A stretch of DNA of 64,000 bases, taken from NCBI RefSeq assembly GCF_001469875.2, contig NZ_LOPW02000004.1, positions 62,001 through 126,000 of the forward strand. Direction: 5' to 3'. A program made the translations under genes and the position numbers. This stretch comes from Haloferax marisrubri. Lineage in GTDB: Archaea > Halobacteriota > Halobacteria > Halobacteriales > Haloferacaceae. Positions 54,592-63,256 of the stretch are shown in pieces; within the stretch, counting starts at the first letter, position 1; every line of letters begins with the position of its first letter. The notes under the pieces are model-generated. The model was not told where the DNA came from and did no database searches. It saw nothing but the letters and a program-made list of their open reading frames with translations.

Positions 54592-56202
54592 CTACGCCGC
54601 GAATTCGGCCTCGGTGACCGCGATTCGGGCGGTTGCGTTTCTGTCGGCCTCGCTCTGTTCGGTCTCGTTCGTCCGCTGGATGACGTAGCGCTGGCCGACC
54701 ATCGGGTCCAGGAGGCTGTCGACTGGGGCGCGGTCGTCGGTGAGAAGCGGCACGTCATCGGTGGGTTCGTCGTTCCGGTAGGACGTGAGTTCGGCCGCGA
54801 GGTCGATGCCGATGTCGCGGCGCTGATTGCGCGCCTGTAGCTCCTCGGCCGTCACGAGCGTGTCGTCTTTCGTCGCCACGACCTCGATGTTCTGGACGAC
54901 GACGCTCCCCGCGGTGGGGAAGCTATACACCTGCGGGTAGACCGACCGCATCGTTTTGTACTCCGCGCGGTAGAACTGCGAGGCCGGGCCGCTCGGCGCG
55001 GAGATGACGTTGGCGAACAAGATTCCGTCCTCGTCGAGGCGGTCCGAGGTGAGCTGCATGAACTCCTGTGTCGTCAGTTGGAACGGGACCTTGTCCTTCC
55101 GGTAGGCGTCGAGGACGATGAGGTCGTACGTTTGGTTCGTCTCCCTGAGGTACTGCCGGCCGTCCATCGTGTGGACGTTGAGCCGGGGCGACTCCTCGAC
55201 GCCGAAGTACTCCTCGGCGACGGAGACGACCTCGGGGTCGAGTTCGACCACGTCGACGGTCACGTTCGGATACTGCTCCAAGAACACGCGCGGGCCGGTG
55301 AATCCGCCGCCGCCGACGAACAGCACCCGGTCGATGTCGTCGGACAGGAGGAAGGGGACGTGGAAGTACGAGGTGTAGTCGAAGACGTGGCGCGTCGGGT
55401 CGTCGAGGTCCATCGCGCTGTGGGGTTGGCCGTCGAGGTAGAGCGTCCGCGTCCCGCCCGCGTCGGCGACGCGAAGCTCCTGATAGGCGGTCTGCGTGTG
55501 GTACACCGTGGTGCCGCGGGAGTCGAGACCGACGCCGCCGGTCAGCGACGCGAGGACGAGGACGGCGGCGATGCCGACGCTCCAGACCGCCTCGTCGCGG
55601 CCGATGTTCGGCCGGGCGAGCGCGAGCGCGGTCGCCACCGAGATGAGGCCGAAGACGAGTCCGATGTTGGTGACGCTCAGCGAGGGGATGAGGAAGTACG
55701 TGGTGGCGAACGCGCCGATGATACTGCCGACGGTTCCGACGGCGTAGACGTGGCCCGAGGCCGCGCCCACGTCGGACCGGCCGGAGAGTTCGGCCGCGTA
55801 GGGGCTGATGAAGCCGAGGAAGTAGGTCGGCGGGCCGAACAGGAGCGTAATCGCCGGAAGCGATGCGAACCGGCTCGGGAGGGGGAGCCCGGCGGTCGAC
55901 TGGATGAACAAATCCCCGACGAGGATGACGCCGGCGATGTAGGCGGCCGTGCCGACGAAGACGCGGACGAGCGCGCTGTTCGACGCCTCCGTGGCCCGCT
56001 GGCCGCCGTGGTGGTAGCCGAGACTCAGCGCCGCGAGGAAGACGCCGATGATGCTCCCCCACGTGTAGATGCTGCTGCCAAACTCGGGGGCGACCATGCG
56101 ACCGGCCAGAATCTCCAAGCCCATGCTCGTGATTCCGGAGACGAACACGGCGAGTTCGGGCCGCGTCATCCGAAGCCACGAGCCGGAGGCCGTCGATGCC
56201 AT
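54592..56202 (-). CDS. Fused MFS-type membrane domain and spermidine synthase-like domain
   Basis: 536 residues. Seven or so N-terminal membrane helices (about 12-235; VSGITSMGLEILAGRMVAPE, FLGFISPYAAELSGRSDVG) are followed by a spermidine-synthase-like methyltransferase-fold domain: VLFVGGGGFTGPRVFLEQYP, VDVVELDPEVVSVAEEYFG, MDGRQYLRETN and DLIVLDAYRKDKVPFQLTT. The fused family is widespread; whether it makes polyamines is unproven. The C-terminus is extended by about 50 residues and ends TEAEFAA. The start at 56202 is the first ATG. Confidence 0.88.
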   Translation of the reverse strand: MASTASGSWLRMTRPELAVFVSGITSMGLEILAGRMVAPEFGSSIYTWGSIIGVFLAALSLGYHHGGQRATEASNSALVRVFVGTAAYIAGVILVGDLFIQSTAGLPLPSRFASLPAITLLFGPPTYFLGFISPYAAELSGRSDVGAASGHVYAVGTVGSIIGAFATTYFLIPSLSVTNIGLVFGLISVATALALARPNIGRDEAVWSVGIAAVLVLASLTGGVGLDSRGTTVYHTQTAYQELRVADAGGTRTLYLDGQPHSAMDLDDPTRHVFDYTSYFHVPFLLSDDIDRVLFVGGGGFTGPRVFLEQYPNVTVDVVELDPEVVSVAEEYFGVEESPRLNVHTMDGRQYLRETNQTYDLIVLDAYRKDKVPFQLTTQEFMQLTSDRLDEDGILFANVISAPSGPASQFYRAEYKTMRSVYPQVYSFPTAGSVVVQNIEVVATKDDTLVTAEELQARNQRRDIGIDLAAELTSYRNDEPTDDVPLLTDDRAPVDSLLDPMVGQRYVIQRTNETEQSEADRNATARIAVTEAEFAA

Positions 56203-56346
56203 GTCAGTAAGCCAAGGGACGCGGCCGTATTAATTCACGCACGGCGGCGAACCAGACGACGCGAACGCGGTCGCGGTGCGGAACCCGCCGCCTCCGCGAC
56301 CCGCTCGCGCGAACCTTCTTATCTGATGACGGAGCCAACCCGTCCC

Positions 56347-57036
56347 ATGTCCTCCCTCGTCGCCGCGTCCGACCTCGCCCGCGCCGCCTACTGCCCGCGA
56401 CAACTCTACTACGCCCGCCGCGACGACGACCGAGCGCCGCCGCCCGCGGTCCGCGAGATTCGCGCGCTCGCCTTCGAGTATCCCGCCCTGCTCGACGGGG
56501 CTGACGACGCGCTCGCGGCCCAGCCGATTTCGGTGTCGCCGACGGCGTACCGCGAGAACCTCGCTCGACTCCGCGAGCGCGGCGACTGGGACGCGCTCAC
56601 CGACCCAGTCGCCCGTGACGTACTCCTCGCGGGGAAAGACTGCCGCGGCGTCGCGCACAAACTCGTGCGGTCGCCCGCCGACGGCGACGAGGACGACCGA
56701 CCGCCGGTTCCATCACTCGTCTCGCCGGGCGAACCGCCCGACCGCGGCGTCTGGGAACCCCAGCGCGTCAGGGCCGTCGCGCTGGCGAAGGCGCTCGCGT
56801 GGGAGCGCGAAACGCCGATACCGCGGGCACTAGTCGAGTACCCGGCGGTCGGCGTCGTCCGGACGGTGGGGCTCACGACCGGGAACAAGGCGGCGTACCG
56901 GCGGGCGCTCCGCGTCGCCCGCGACCTCGATTTCGTCCCGTCGCGGCTCCGCGACTCCGCGAAGTGCGAGTCGTGCGCCTACCGGGAGCGCTGCGGCGTG
57001 AAAACGTGGTCGCTGTCGTCGCTACTCGGTCGGTGA
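56347..57036 (+). CDS. Stand-alone Cas4-like protein with degenerate nuclease core
   Basis: 229 residues. The Fe-S cysteines of the Cas4/AddB-like fold are all present: C16 in YCPRQLYYARR and C207/C210/C216 at the C-terminus (KCESCAYRERCG). The nuclease core, however, has no clear D...ExK: the middle reads PSLVSPGEPPDRGVWEPQRV. No CRISPR array or other cas gene lies in the window. I infer a stand-alone Cas4-like protein, possibly non-catalytic. The start at 56347 fits a TTCTTATC box about 28 bp upstream; an ATG at 56326 is an alternative. Confidence 0.75.
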   Translation: MSSLVAASDLARAAYCPRQLYYARRDDDRAPPPAVREIRALAFEYPALLDGADDALAAQPISVSPTAYRENLARLRERGDWDALTDPVARDVLLAGKDCRGVAHKLVRSPADGDEDDRPPVPSLVSPGEPPDRGVWEPQRVRAVALAKALAWERETPIPRALVEYPAVGVVRTVGLTTGNKAAYRRALRVARDLDFVPSRLRDSAKCESCAYRERCGVKTWSLSSLLGR

Positions 57037-57086
57037 GAGAGACGGCCGCGGTGATTCCGCGTCGGCGAGTCGGCGCGCCCGTCGAG

Positions 57087-57689
57087 CTACGCGTCGGCGG
57101 CGTGTTCGTCTAACCACGCCTCGATGTCGTCGGCCATCGCGCCGCGACGGTGGACGACGCCGCGACCGGGGTCGACGACGGTGCTCTCGGTGCCGGGGGT
57201 CGTCCCGCCGTCGAGGACGACGGCGACCGCGTCACGAATCTCGTCGGAGAGCTGTGAGGGATGGGTGATGCTCCCGGTGCCGGAGCGGTTGGCACTGGTC
57301 GCCGTGACGGGCGTCCCGGCCGCGCGGAAGAGGTCCAAGGCGAGTTCGTGGTCGGGAACGCGGACGCCGACGCGGTCCTTCCCGGCGACGAGCGCGTCCG
57401 GGAGGCTGTCGCGTCGCTCCACGACGACCGTCACCGGACCGGGGAGGAACCGGCGCATGAACGCCTCCTCGCGGTCGTCGGCGACGACGTGCGCCAGCGC
57501 GGCGTCCACGTCGGGGAAGCCGGCGGAGAGCGGTTTGTCTCGGTCGCGGCCCTTGATGTCGAAGACGCGTTCGACCGCGTCGGCGTTCGTCGCGTCCGCG
57601 CCCATGCCGTAGACCGTCTCGGTCGGATAGACGACCGCCTCGCCGCGGCGGATGGCGGCGGCGGCACGCTGTACGTCGTCGTCGCTCAT
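57087..57689 (-). CDS. Threonylcarbamoyl-AMP synthase (Sua5/YrdC family)
   Basis: 200 residues from the ATG at 57689 (MSDDDVQRAAAAI). It makes threonylcarbamoyl-AMP for t6A37 in ANN-decoding tRNAs. Motifs VVYPTETVYGMGADA, KGRDRDKPLSAGF, FLPGPVTVVVERR and PVTATSANRSG, ending in the SxTVVD segment TESTVVDPGR, are the YrdC signature. It lacks the extra C-terminal Sua5 domain. An in-frame start six codons upstream is possible. Confidence 0.92.
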   Translation of the reverse strand: MSDDDVQRAAAAIRRGEAVVYPTETVYGMGADATNADAVERVFDIKGRDRDKPLSAGFPDVDAALAHVVADDREEAFMRRFLPGPVTVVVERRDSLPDALVAGKDRVGVRVPDHELALDLFRAAGTPVTATSANRSGTGSITHPSQLSDEIRDAVAVVLDGGTTPGTESTVVDPGRGVVHRRGAMADDIEAWLDEHAADA

Positions 57690-57795
57690 GTGCGAACTGA
57701 CGCGCAACGGGCGAAAAAGCGTGACGAAACGGCGATTCCGCGCGACCGACGCGCGGGGCGGCGCAGGACGGCGCGGCGGGAATCGAGCGCGCGGC

Positions 57796-58302
57796 CTACA
57801 GGTCGTCGAGGGCGTCCGCGATGCCCTCGTAGTCCGGGAAGTCCGGCCACTCGTCGGCGATCCAGCGGTACTGGACCGTCCGGTCCTCGTCGAGGAGGAA
57901 CACGGCGGGACGGTGTTCGGTGACGCCGGCCATCCCGTCGAGGTCGTGTTCGAGGTCGTAGTCGGCCGCGACGTCGGCCGCGGGGTCCGAAAACAGGCGG
58001 GCGTCCACGTCGCGTTCTTCGAGGAACGACTTGTGCTCGTAGGGCGACGAGATGGAGACGCCGACCGTCTGTACGTCCTCCGGGACGCCGCGGTCGCGGA
58101 GTTCGTTCCAGACGTACGTCGCGGGGAACGCGCCCGCCATCGTGTGGAACACGAGGAGGACGGGGCCGTCGTCGGTGAGGTCCGAGAGGGCGGCGTCCTC
58201 CCAGAACTCCGCGTTGACGAGCGGGCGAGTGAAGTCCGGGGCGGTGTCGCCCTCCGCCGGCGCGTCGTGGTCGGGCAGGGAGACGACGTCGAAGTCGGGC
58301 AT
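57796..58302 (-). CDS. Peroxiredoxin-fold (AhpC/TSA-like) protein lacking cysteine
   Basis: 168 residues with the redoxin fold: GDTAPDFTRPLVNAEFWEDA, then GPVLLVFHTMAGAFPATYVW and the late RPAVFLLDEDRTVQYRWIA. The peroxidatic region normally reads FFPxxxTPVCTxE; here it is FHTMAGAFPATYV, and there is no cysteine anywhere in the protein. It therefore cannot work by the usual thiol chemistry. It overlaps the glutaredoxin gene by one base, so the two are co-translated. Scaffold or partner roles are possible. Confidence 0.82.
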   Translation of the reverse strand: MPDFDVVSLPDHDAPAEGDTAPDFTRPLVNAEFWEDAALSDLTDDGPVLLVFHTMAGAFPATYVWNELRDRGVPEDVQTVGVSISSPYEHKSFLEERDVDARLFSDPAADVAADYDLEHDLDGMAGVTEHRPAVFLLDEDRTVQYRWIADEWPDFPDYEGIADALDDL

Positions 58303-58565
58303 CAGGCTCCCTCCCCGTAGGTGTTTTCGAGGTACTCGACGATGTTCGCCGACTCGGACATCGTGACGCCGGTGTTGTCGTCGACGATGGCCGGAACCGA
58401 GCGCTTACCCGAGACGCGCTTGACGACGTTTCGGTCGGAGTGCATCGGCTCGACGAACCGCGACTGGTAGGCGAGACCCTGCTCGTCGAGCGTGCGGACG
58501 ACCCGCTCGCAGTACGGGCACGCCTGCAGTCGGTACAGCGTAATCGCCGGTTGCTCGTCGGACAT
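58302..58565 (-). CDS. Glutaredoxin-like protein
   Basis: 87 residues. Dithiol active site CPYC (16-19) in LYRLQACPYCERVVRTLDEQ, then SVPAIVDDNTG and the TVP-like cis-proline (VPAI). N-terminal GST/glutaredoxin fold, ending SESANIVEYLENTYGEGA. Haloarchaea use gamma-glutamylcysteine in place of glutathione, so its reductant is probably that thiol or thioredoxin reductase. First gene of the pair with the cysteine-less peroxiredoxin-fold gene. Confidence 0.9.
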   Translation of the reverse strand: MSDEQPAITLYRLQACPYCERVVRTLDEQGLAYQSRFVEPMHSDRNVVKRVSGKRSVPAIVDDNTGVTMSESANIVEYLENTYGEGA

Positions 58566-58802
58566 GGGCGGCTGTTAGGAAGAGCGTCGCCTAAGCCCTT
58601 CGCTCGCGGGCATCCGCGCCGCAATATCGGTTCGGCGAGGGGCGCGTCGGTCGAGGAAGCAGGGGAACTGGCGGACTGGCGTCGCGCGAAATCGTCGGCC
58701 TCCGGGTTCGTCGACCGGCTCAGTAAGGGCGGACGAGACGCCGTCCGAGACGGGTTCGAGGGCAACTCTTAATTCCGGTCCCGCGCAAGACTGTGTAGTT
58801 AC

Positions 58803-60212
58803 ATGGGTTTGCCGCCGCTACAGTTACCACCAGCCACGACACTCGCGGCCGCACAGGTCTCGAACATTCCGCTGGACGATACGACGATAACGGTCCTCGG
58901 CGTAATCGGAATCATCGTCCTGATCGGTCTCTCGGCGTTCTTCTCCTCGTCAGAGATCGCAATGTTCTCGCTCGCAAAACACCGCGTCGACTCGATGGTC
59001 GAAGACGGTGTGCCGGGCGCGGAGCGGGTGAAAGCGCTCAAGGACGACCCGCACCGGCTTCTCGTGACCATTCTGGTCGGAAACAACATCGCGAACATCG
59101 CGATGTCCTCGATATCGACCGGGCTGCTCGTCTTCGTCGGCTTCCAACAGGGAGAGGCGGTCGCAATCGCGACGTTCGGGATTACGGCAGTCGTCCTGCT
59201 GTTCGGCGAGAGCGCGCCGAAATCCTACGCGGTCGAAAACACCGAATCCTGGGCGCTCCGCATCGCGCGGCCCCTCAAGTACGCCGAGCTGCTGTTGCTC
59301 CCGCTCGTCGTCTTCTTCGACTACCTGACCCGCGTCATCAACAAGGTCACCGGCGGTCAGACCGCCATCGAAACGACCTACGTCACCCGCGACGAGATTC
59401 AGAACCTCATCGAGACGGGCGAGCGCGAGGGCGTCATCGAGGAGGAAGAACGCGAGATGCTCGACCGCATCTTCCGGTTTAACTCGACCATCGCCAAGGA
59501 GGTCATGACCCCCCGCCTCGACATGACCGCCGTCCCGAAGGACGCGACCATCGACGAGGCCATCGAGACGTGCGTGCAGGCCGACCACGAGCGGGTCCCC
59601 GTGTACGACGGCAACCTCGACAACATCATCGGCATCGTCAACATCCGGAACCTCGTCCGCGAGCAGTACTACGGCGAGCGCGGCGTCGGCATCGCCGACA
59701 TCGTCTCGCCGACGCTCCACGTCCCCGAGTCGAAGAACGTCGACGAACTCATGGCCGAGATGCAGGACACGCGGATGCAGATGGTCGTCGTCATCGACGA
59801 GTTCGGGACCACGGAGGGGCTCATCACCCTCGAAGACATGGTCGAGGAAATCGTCGGCGACATCCTCGAAGGCGACGAGGAAGAGCCGTTCGAGGCGGTC
59901 GACGAGAACACCTACCTCGTCCGCGGCGAGGTCAACATCGACGAGGTCAACGAGATGCTCGACATCGAACTCCCCGAGGGCGAGGAGTTCGAGACGCTCG
60001 CCGGCTTCATCTTCAACCGCGCCGGCCGCCTCGTCGAGGAGGGCGAGGAGATCAGCTACAACGACATCGTCATCCGCATCGAGCAGGTCGACAACACGCG
60101 CATCATGAAAGCGCGCATCCGGACCAACGCGGGCATCGAAGCCGCCGACGGCAACGGCGACGACGAGGAGAACGGCGACGACGAGGAAGCGGAAGTCGAA
60201 CCCGACACCTGA
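58803..60212 (+). CDS. CNNM/CorC-type (hemolysin C family) membrane protein
   Basis: 469 residues. The DUF21/CNNM membrane domain (about 30-205) has LIGLSAFFSSSEIAMFSLAK, HRLLVTILVGNNIANIAMSS and GESAPKSYAVEN. A CBS pair follows (about 230-350; VMTPRLDMTAVPKDATIDEA, MVVVIDEFGTTEGLITLED), then a CorC-HlyC C-terminal domain (about 365-445). The acidic tail is haloarchaeal. Such proteins are linked to Mg/Co transport or efflux. The ATG at 58803 gives an N-terminal hydrophobic stretch. Confidence 0.9.
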   Translation: MGLPPLQLPPATTLAAAQVSNIPLDDTTITVLGVIGIIVLIGLSAFFSSSEIAMFSLAKHRVDSMVEDGVPGAERVKALKDDPHRLLVTILVGNNIANIAMSSISTGLLVFVGFQQGEAVAIATFGITAVVLLFGESAPKSYAVENTESWALRIARPLKYAELLLLPLVVFFDYLTRVINKVTGGQTAIETTYVTRDEIQNLIETGEREGVIEEEEREMLDRIFRFNSTIAKEVMTPRLDMTAVPKDATIDEAIETCVQADHERVPVYDGNLDNIIGIVNIRNLVREQYYGERGVGIADIVSPTLHVPESKNVDELMAEMQDTRMQMVVVIDEFGTTEGLITLEDMVEEIVGDILEGDEEEPFEAVDENTYLVRGEVNIDEVNEMLDIELPEGEEFETLAGFIFNRAGRLVEEGEEISYNDIVIRIEQVDNTRIMKARIRTNAGIEAADGNGDDEENGDDEEAEVEPDT

Positions 60213-60309
60213 CCGGTCCGGCCCGACCGAACCCGTTCCTCTCGACGTCCGAACCCGATTCGTCCCGACACCCGACTGAACTCGTTTTCCACCCGTCGTG
60301 CGCCGCGAT

Positions 60310-60585
60310 TCAGCCGAGGAGCGTAAAGGAGAGAACCACGAGCACCAGCGACGCCAGCGCCAGAAACACCAGTCCGCTCGCGTCGGCGGTGCCGTCGCCG
60401 AGGCGGCGCGCCCGCCCGCGGAAGCGAATCGCCAGCGCGAACGCGCCGAGGCCGACGGTCCCGAAGGCGAACCCGCGGAGCGAGATGCCGGTCACGACCG
60501 CCATCGCGACGTGGTAGACGCCGAAGGCGGCCCAGAGCGCGGCGACGAGAGTGGCGAGCGCGACGCGGAGGCCACGAACGTTCAC
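60310..60585 (-). CDS. 91-residue membrane protein coupled to PiT gene
   Basis: From the GTG at 60585 (MNVRGLRVALATLVAALWAA) to FTLLG: three hydrophobic helices (about 6-28, 33-50 and 68-90) with a basic loop FRGRARRLGDG. The GTG overlaps the stop codon of the PiT transporter gene by four bases (GTGA), supporting real co-translation. No known family. It may be a small partner or regulator of the transporter. Confidence 0.68.
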   Translation of the reverse strand: MNVRGLRVALATLVAALWAAFGVYHVAMAVVTGISLRGFAFGTVGLGAFALAIRFRGRARRLGDGTADASGLVFLALASLVLVVLSFTLLG

Positions 60586-61781
60586 AGACCGGGTACGCTC
60601 GACACGAGCGTAAAGACGCCGTAGCCCAGTCCGAACGCGAGGGCGAGCGAGCCGATCCACGCGAGGACGGTGTACAGCATCTTCCGCCCGGAGACGCCCG
60701 ACCCGCCGGCGGCGTAACCCGAGCCGATGATGGCGCTGACGATAATCTCGTTGAACGAGACGGGGACGCCGAGGGCGACGGCGGTCTGGGCGATGGCGAA
60801 CGAGGGAATCATCGCCGCGATAGAGCGCCGCGGCCCGAGCGAGGAGTAGTCCTGCGCGAGCGCCTTAATCATGCGCGGCGCGCCGGTCCACGACCCCGCG
60901 AGGAGGCCCAGTCCGCCGCCGACGAGGAGCGCCGGAAGCGGGACCGCGACCACGTCGAGGAGGGGGACGAGCGGCCCGATGGCGAGGCCGACCTGACTGC
61001 CGCCGGCCGAGAAGGCGACGAGGCCGCCGAGGACGAGCAGAAACCACCGCTGGCCGCGGGTCTCGTCGGTCGTGACCCAGCGGCCGACCACCGCGGCCGC
61101 GGCGAGGGCGACGAGGAGGGAGGCGGCGACGAACCAGACCGTCTCGCCGAGGCCGCCGACGCCGGTCAGTTCGACCGCGGCGGCCCGAGCAATCGAGGCT
61201 GAACCCGACGCGCCGCCGAGCCCCGCGAACTCCATGTTGGCGACGAGCAGGCCGACGATGCCGGCGAGCGCGGGGACGGTCAACTGCTCGGAGACGCCGT
61301 CGGCGCGGAGGAGTCTGGCGGTCGCGTACGACGCGCCGCCGCCGACGAACGGGGTGAGCACCCACAGCGAGACGATTTGTTGGTACTTCGCCCACGCGGG
61401 GTCGCCGCCCATGGCGAGGCCGACGCCGACGACCGCGCCGGTGACGGTGAAGGCGGTGGCGATGGGATAGCCGGCGAAGACGCCGAGCGCGACGAGCACC
61501 GCCGCGGTGAGGAGCGCGACGACTGCGGCTCCCGCGGTCAGCGTGACGCCGCCGATGAGTTCCGTCCCGACCGCGTTGGTGACGTTCGCGCCCTGCAGGA
61601 ACGCCCCGGAGAAGCCGAGCAGGCCGACGATGAAGCCCGCGCGCATCACCGAGATGGCGTTGGCTCCGACGGCGGGCGCGAAGGGCGTCGACCCCGACGA
61701 CCCCGCGCCGATGGCCCACGCCATGAACAGGCTGGCGAGGGCGGCGACGACGAACGTGACGAGCGTCGCGGTGGCTACCAC
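60582..61781 (-). CDS. PiT-family inorganic phosphate transporter
   Basis: 399 residues with about ten membrane helices in two repeats: FMAWAIGAGSSGSTPFAPAV near the N-terminus and the second repeat FNEIIVSAIIGSGYAAG. These are the paired PiT signatures (GANDxxNA-like; here AVGANAISVMRAG). It couples phosphate uptake to H+ or Na+. The order is a 55-residue membrane gene, PiT, 91-residue membrane gene, with a divergent membrane-bound regulator upstream. Confidence 0.9.
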   Translation of the reverse strand: MVATATLVTFVVAALASLFMAWAIGAGSSGSTPFAPAVGANAISVMRAGFIVGLLGFSGAFLQGANVTNAVGTELIGGVTLTAGAAVVALLTAAVLVALGVFAGYPIATAFTVTGAVVGVGLAMGGDPAWAKYQQIVSLWVLTPFVGGGASYATARLLRADGVSEQLTVPALAGIVGLLVANMEFAGLGGASGSASIARAAAVELTGVGGLGETVWFVAASLLVALAAAAVVGRWVTTDETRGQRWFLLVLGGLVAFSAGGSQVGLAIGPLVPLLDVVAVPLPALLVGGGLGLLAGSWTGAPRMIKALAQDYSSLGPRRSIAAMIPSFAIAQTAVALGVPVSFNEIIVSAIIGSGYAAGGSGVSGRKMLYTVLAWIGSLALAFGLGYGVFTLVSSVPGL

Positions 61782-61823
61782 GGGCTCACACCTCGACGGT
61801 CGGCGGCTGAGGTCCGGTCCATG

Positions 61824-61991
61824 TCAGCGTCGGCGCGCCTCGTCGTATCCCTCGCTCAGTCCGAGAAGCGTCCGACGGACGAGGAGATAGCCGAAGAAGA
61901 CGAAGAGTAACAACGCGGCGAGCAACCCGACGAACACGGGATTCCCCGCGAGAAAGTCGACGAGGCCGTCTACGACCAAAGGGTCGGTCAT
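61824..61991 (-). CDS. 55-residue single-pass membrane protein upstream of PiT
   Basis: MTDPLVVDGLVDFLAGNPVF onward: one membrane helix (about 20-44, with VGLLAALLLFVFFGYLLVRR) and a basic C-terminal end EGYDEARRR. It lies 42 bp upstream of the PiT gene on the same strand. A longer in-frame version would start at 62057, but it extends into the regulator promoter. Function unknown. Confidence 0.62.
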   Translation of the reverse strand: MTDPLVVDGLVDFLAGNPVFVGLLAALLLFVFFGYLLVRRTLLGLSEGYDEARRR

Positions 61992-62087
61992 GTGGGTGGG
62001 TTCGGCGGGCACGAGGTATAGCAATTTCGGCGACACGTCGTGAAAGAATACGAACACTCATGGGAAAACGCGAGTAACGCCGATTCG

Positions 62088-63050
62088 ATGGCCGACCTCA
62101 TCCCCTCCAGCCCGGGCGACCCGGACGACGACCGGGACGACCGAGACCCGCGAGTCGTCGGCCTCGACAGCGACGAGGCGGACGACCTGCTCGGCGCCAT
62201 CTCCTCGTCGACCGCCCGGTCGGTCCTCGCGTCGCTCCACGAGTCGCCGGCGACGCCCTCCGACCTCGCCACCGAGGTCGACACGTCCCTCCAGAACGTC
62301 CAGTACCACCTCGGGAACCTCTCGGAAGCGGGCCTCATCGAAGTCGCGGACACGAGGTACTCCGAGAAGGGCCGCGAGATGAAGGTGTACACGCCCGCGG
62401 ACCGGGCGCTCGTCGTCGTCGCCGGGCGCGAGGACGAGACGAAGGGACTGAAGGGCGCGCTCACGCGCCTCATCGGCGGGGTCGGCGTCCTCGGTATCGG
62501 CGCGGCCGTGGTAAACCGGCTCGCTCGAACCGGGTCGGTGCTCCCGTTCGGTTTCAGCACATCGGGCGGTAGTACGGGCGGTTCGGAAGCCGGCCAAAGC
62601 GGCGGGTCGGGAGGCGACCTCAACGCGACCTATCAGGGCGATTCAGCCACCACGACCGCGGCCGAGACGACGCCGACCGCGACGCGGACGGCGACCGAAA
62701 CCGCGACGACGACGACCGACGGCGGCGGCGGGTTCAGCATCGCCGAGGCGACCACGACGGCGGACTCGACGACGCAGACCGCCGAGGCGACACGGACCGC
62801 GGCCGAATCGACGCAAACGGTGACGGAAGCCGCACGAACCGTGACGGAGACCGCGACCGCGACGCCGACACCGACGCCGGTTCCGGACACGACGGCCGCA
62901 CAGACGGCCACGGAGACCGCGGCGCAACTCACGAGCGGGTCGGGCGGACTCGCCGGGACCATCGGGTCGCTCTCGCCGGGGACGCTGTTTTTCCTCGGCG
63001 GGTTGACCGTGCTTCTGGCGTGGGTCGCGGTGGGCGTACTGCGTGACTAA
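62088..63050 (+). CDS. Membrane-tethered winged-helix regulator with Thr-rich ectodomain
   Basis: 320 residues. The N-terminal ArsR-like winged helix (about 25-110) has ISSSTARSVLASLHESPATP, then DLATEVDTSLQNVQYHLGNL and the wing. A membrane helix (about 140-160; GGVGVLGIGAAVVNRLA) follows. A long low-complexity Ser/Thr/Ala stretch (about 180-300) rich in TTTA- and TATET-type repeats comes next, and a final membrane helix (FFLGGLTVLLAWVAVGVL). The stretch would be outside the cell and is probably O-glycosylated. A start at 62040 (GTG) is an alternative. Divergent from the PiT operon, so phosphate control is a guess. Confidence 0.78.
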   Translation: MADLIPSSPGDPDDDRDDRDPRVVGLDSDEADDLLGAISSSTARSVLASLHESPATPSDLATEVDTSLQNVQYHLGNLSEAGLIEVADTRYSEKGREMKVYTPADRALVVVAGREDETKGLKGALTRLIGGVGVLGIGAAVVNRLARTGSVLPFGFSTSGGSTGGSEAGQSGGSGGDLNATYQGDSATTTAAETTPTATRTATETATTTTDGGGGFSIAEATTTADSTTQTAEATRTAAESTQTVTEAARTVTETATATPTPTPVPDTTAAQTATETAAQLTSGSGGLAGTIGSLSPGTLFFLGGLTVLLAWVAVGVLRD

Positions 63051-63198
63051 AACGGCTGTTTGAGCTTACGGTGCGTATTTGATACCGTCACCCGTAGGGA
63101 TGAGTACGAGGTTGCGCGTGGCCCCCCAACGGCGACGGGACTGCCATCCGTGCCCCTGCCCCTCACCCCGTCGTCTCGCGCGGCCTCGGACTGTCCCC

Positions 63199-63219
63199 AA
63201 CAGGCTTCCCCGGCCTGTT
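63199..63219. repeat. 7-bp hairpin between the regulator and phosphoesterase genes
   Basis: AACAGGC (63199-63205) and GCCTGTT (63213-63219) with a 7-nt loop, in a 206-bp gap that has no convincing gene. Because the two flanking genes are convergent, a terminator role for either is possible, though a T-run is lacking. Confidence 0.45.
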
Positions 63220-63256
63220 CCCGCTGATTCTTCCGGCCCTCCACCGGACTCCGACG

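Noticed and set aside
56347-57036. CRISPR-Cas locus suggested by the Cas4-like gene
   Set aside because: No repeat-spacer array and no other cas gene was found in the window; the gene is a stand-alone relative.
63051-63256. Possible structured RNA (SRP or RNase P type) in the convergent gap
   Set aside because: None of the conserved helices or loops of those RNAs could be found; only a 7-bp hairpin is visible.
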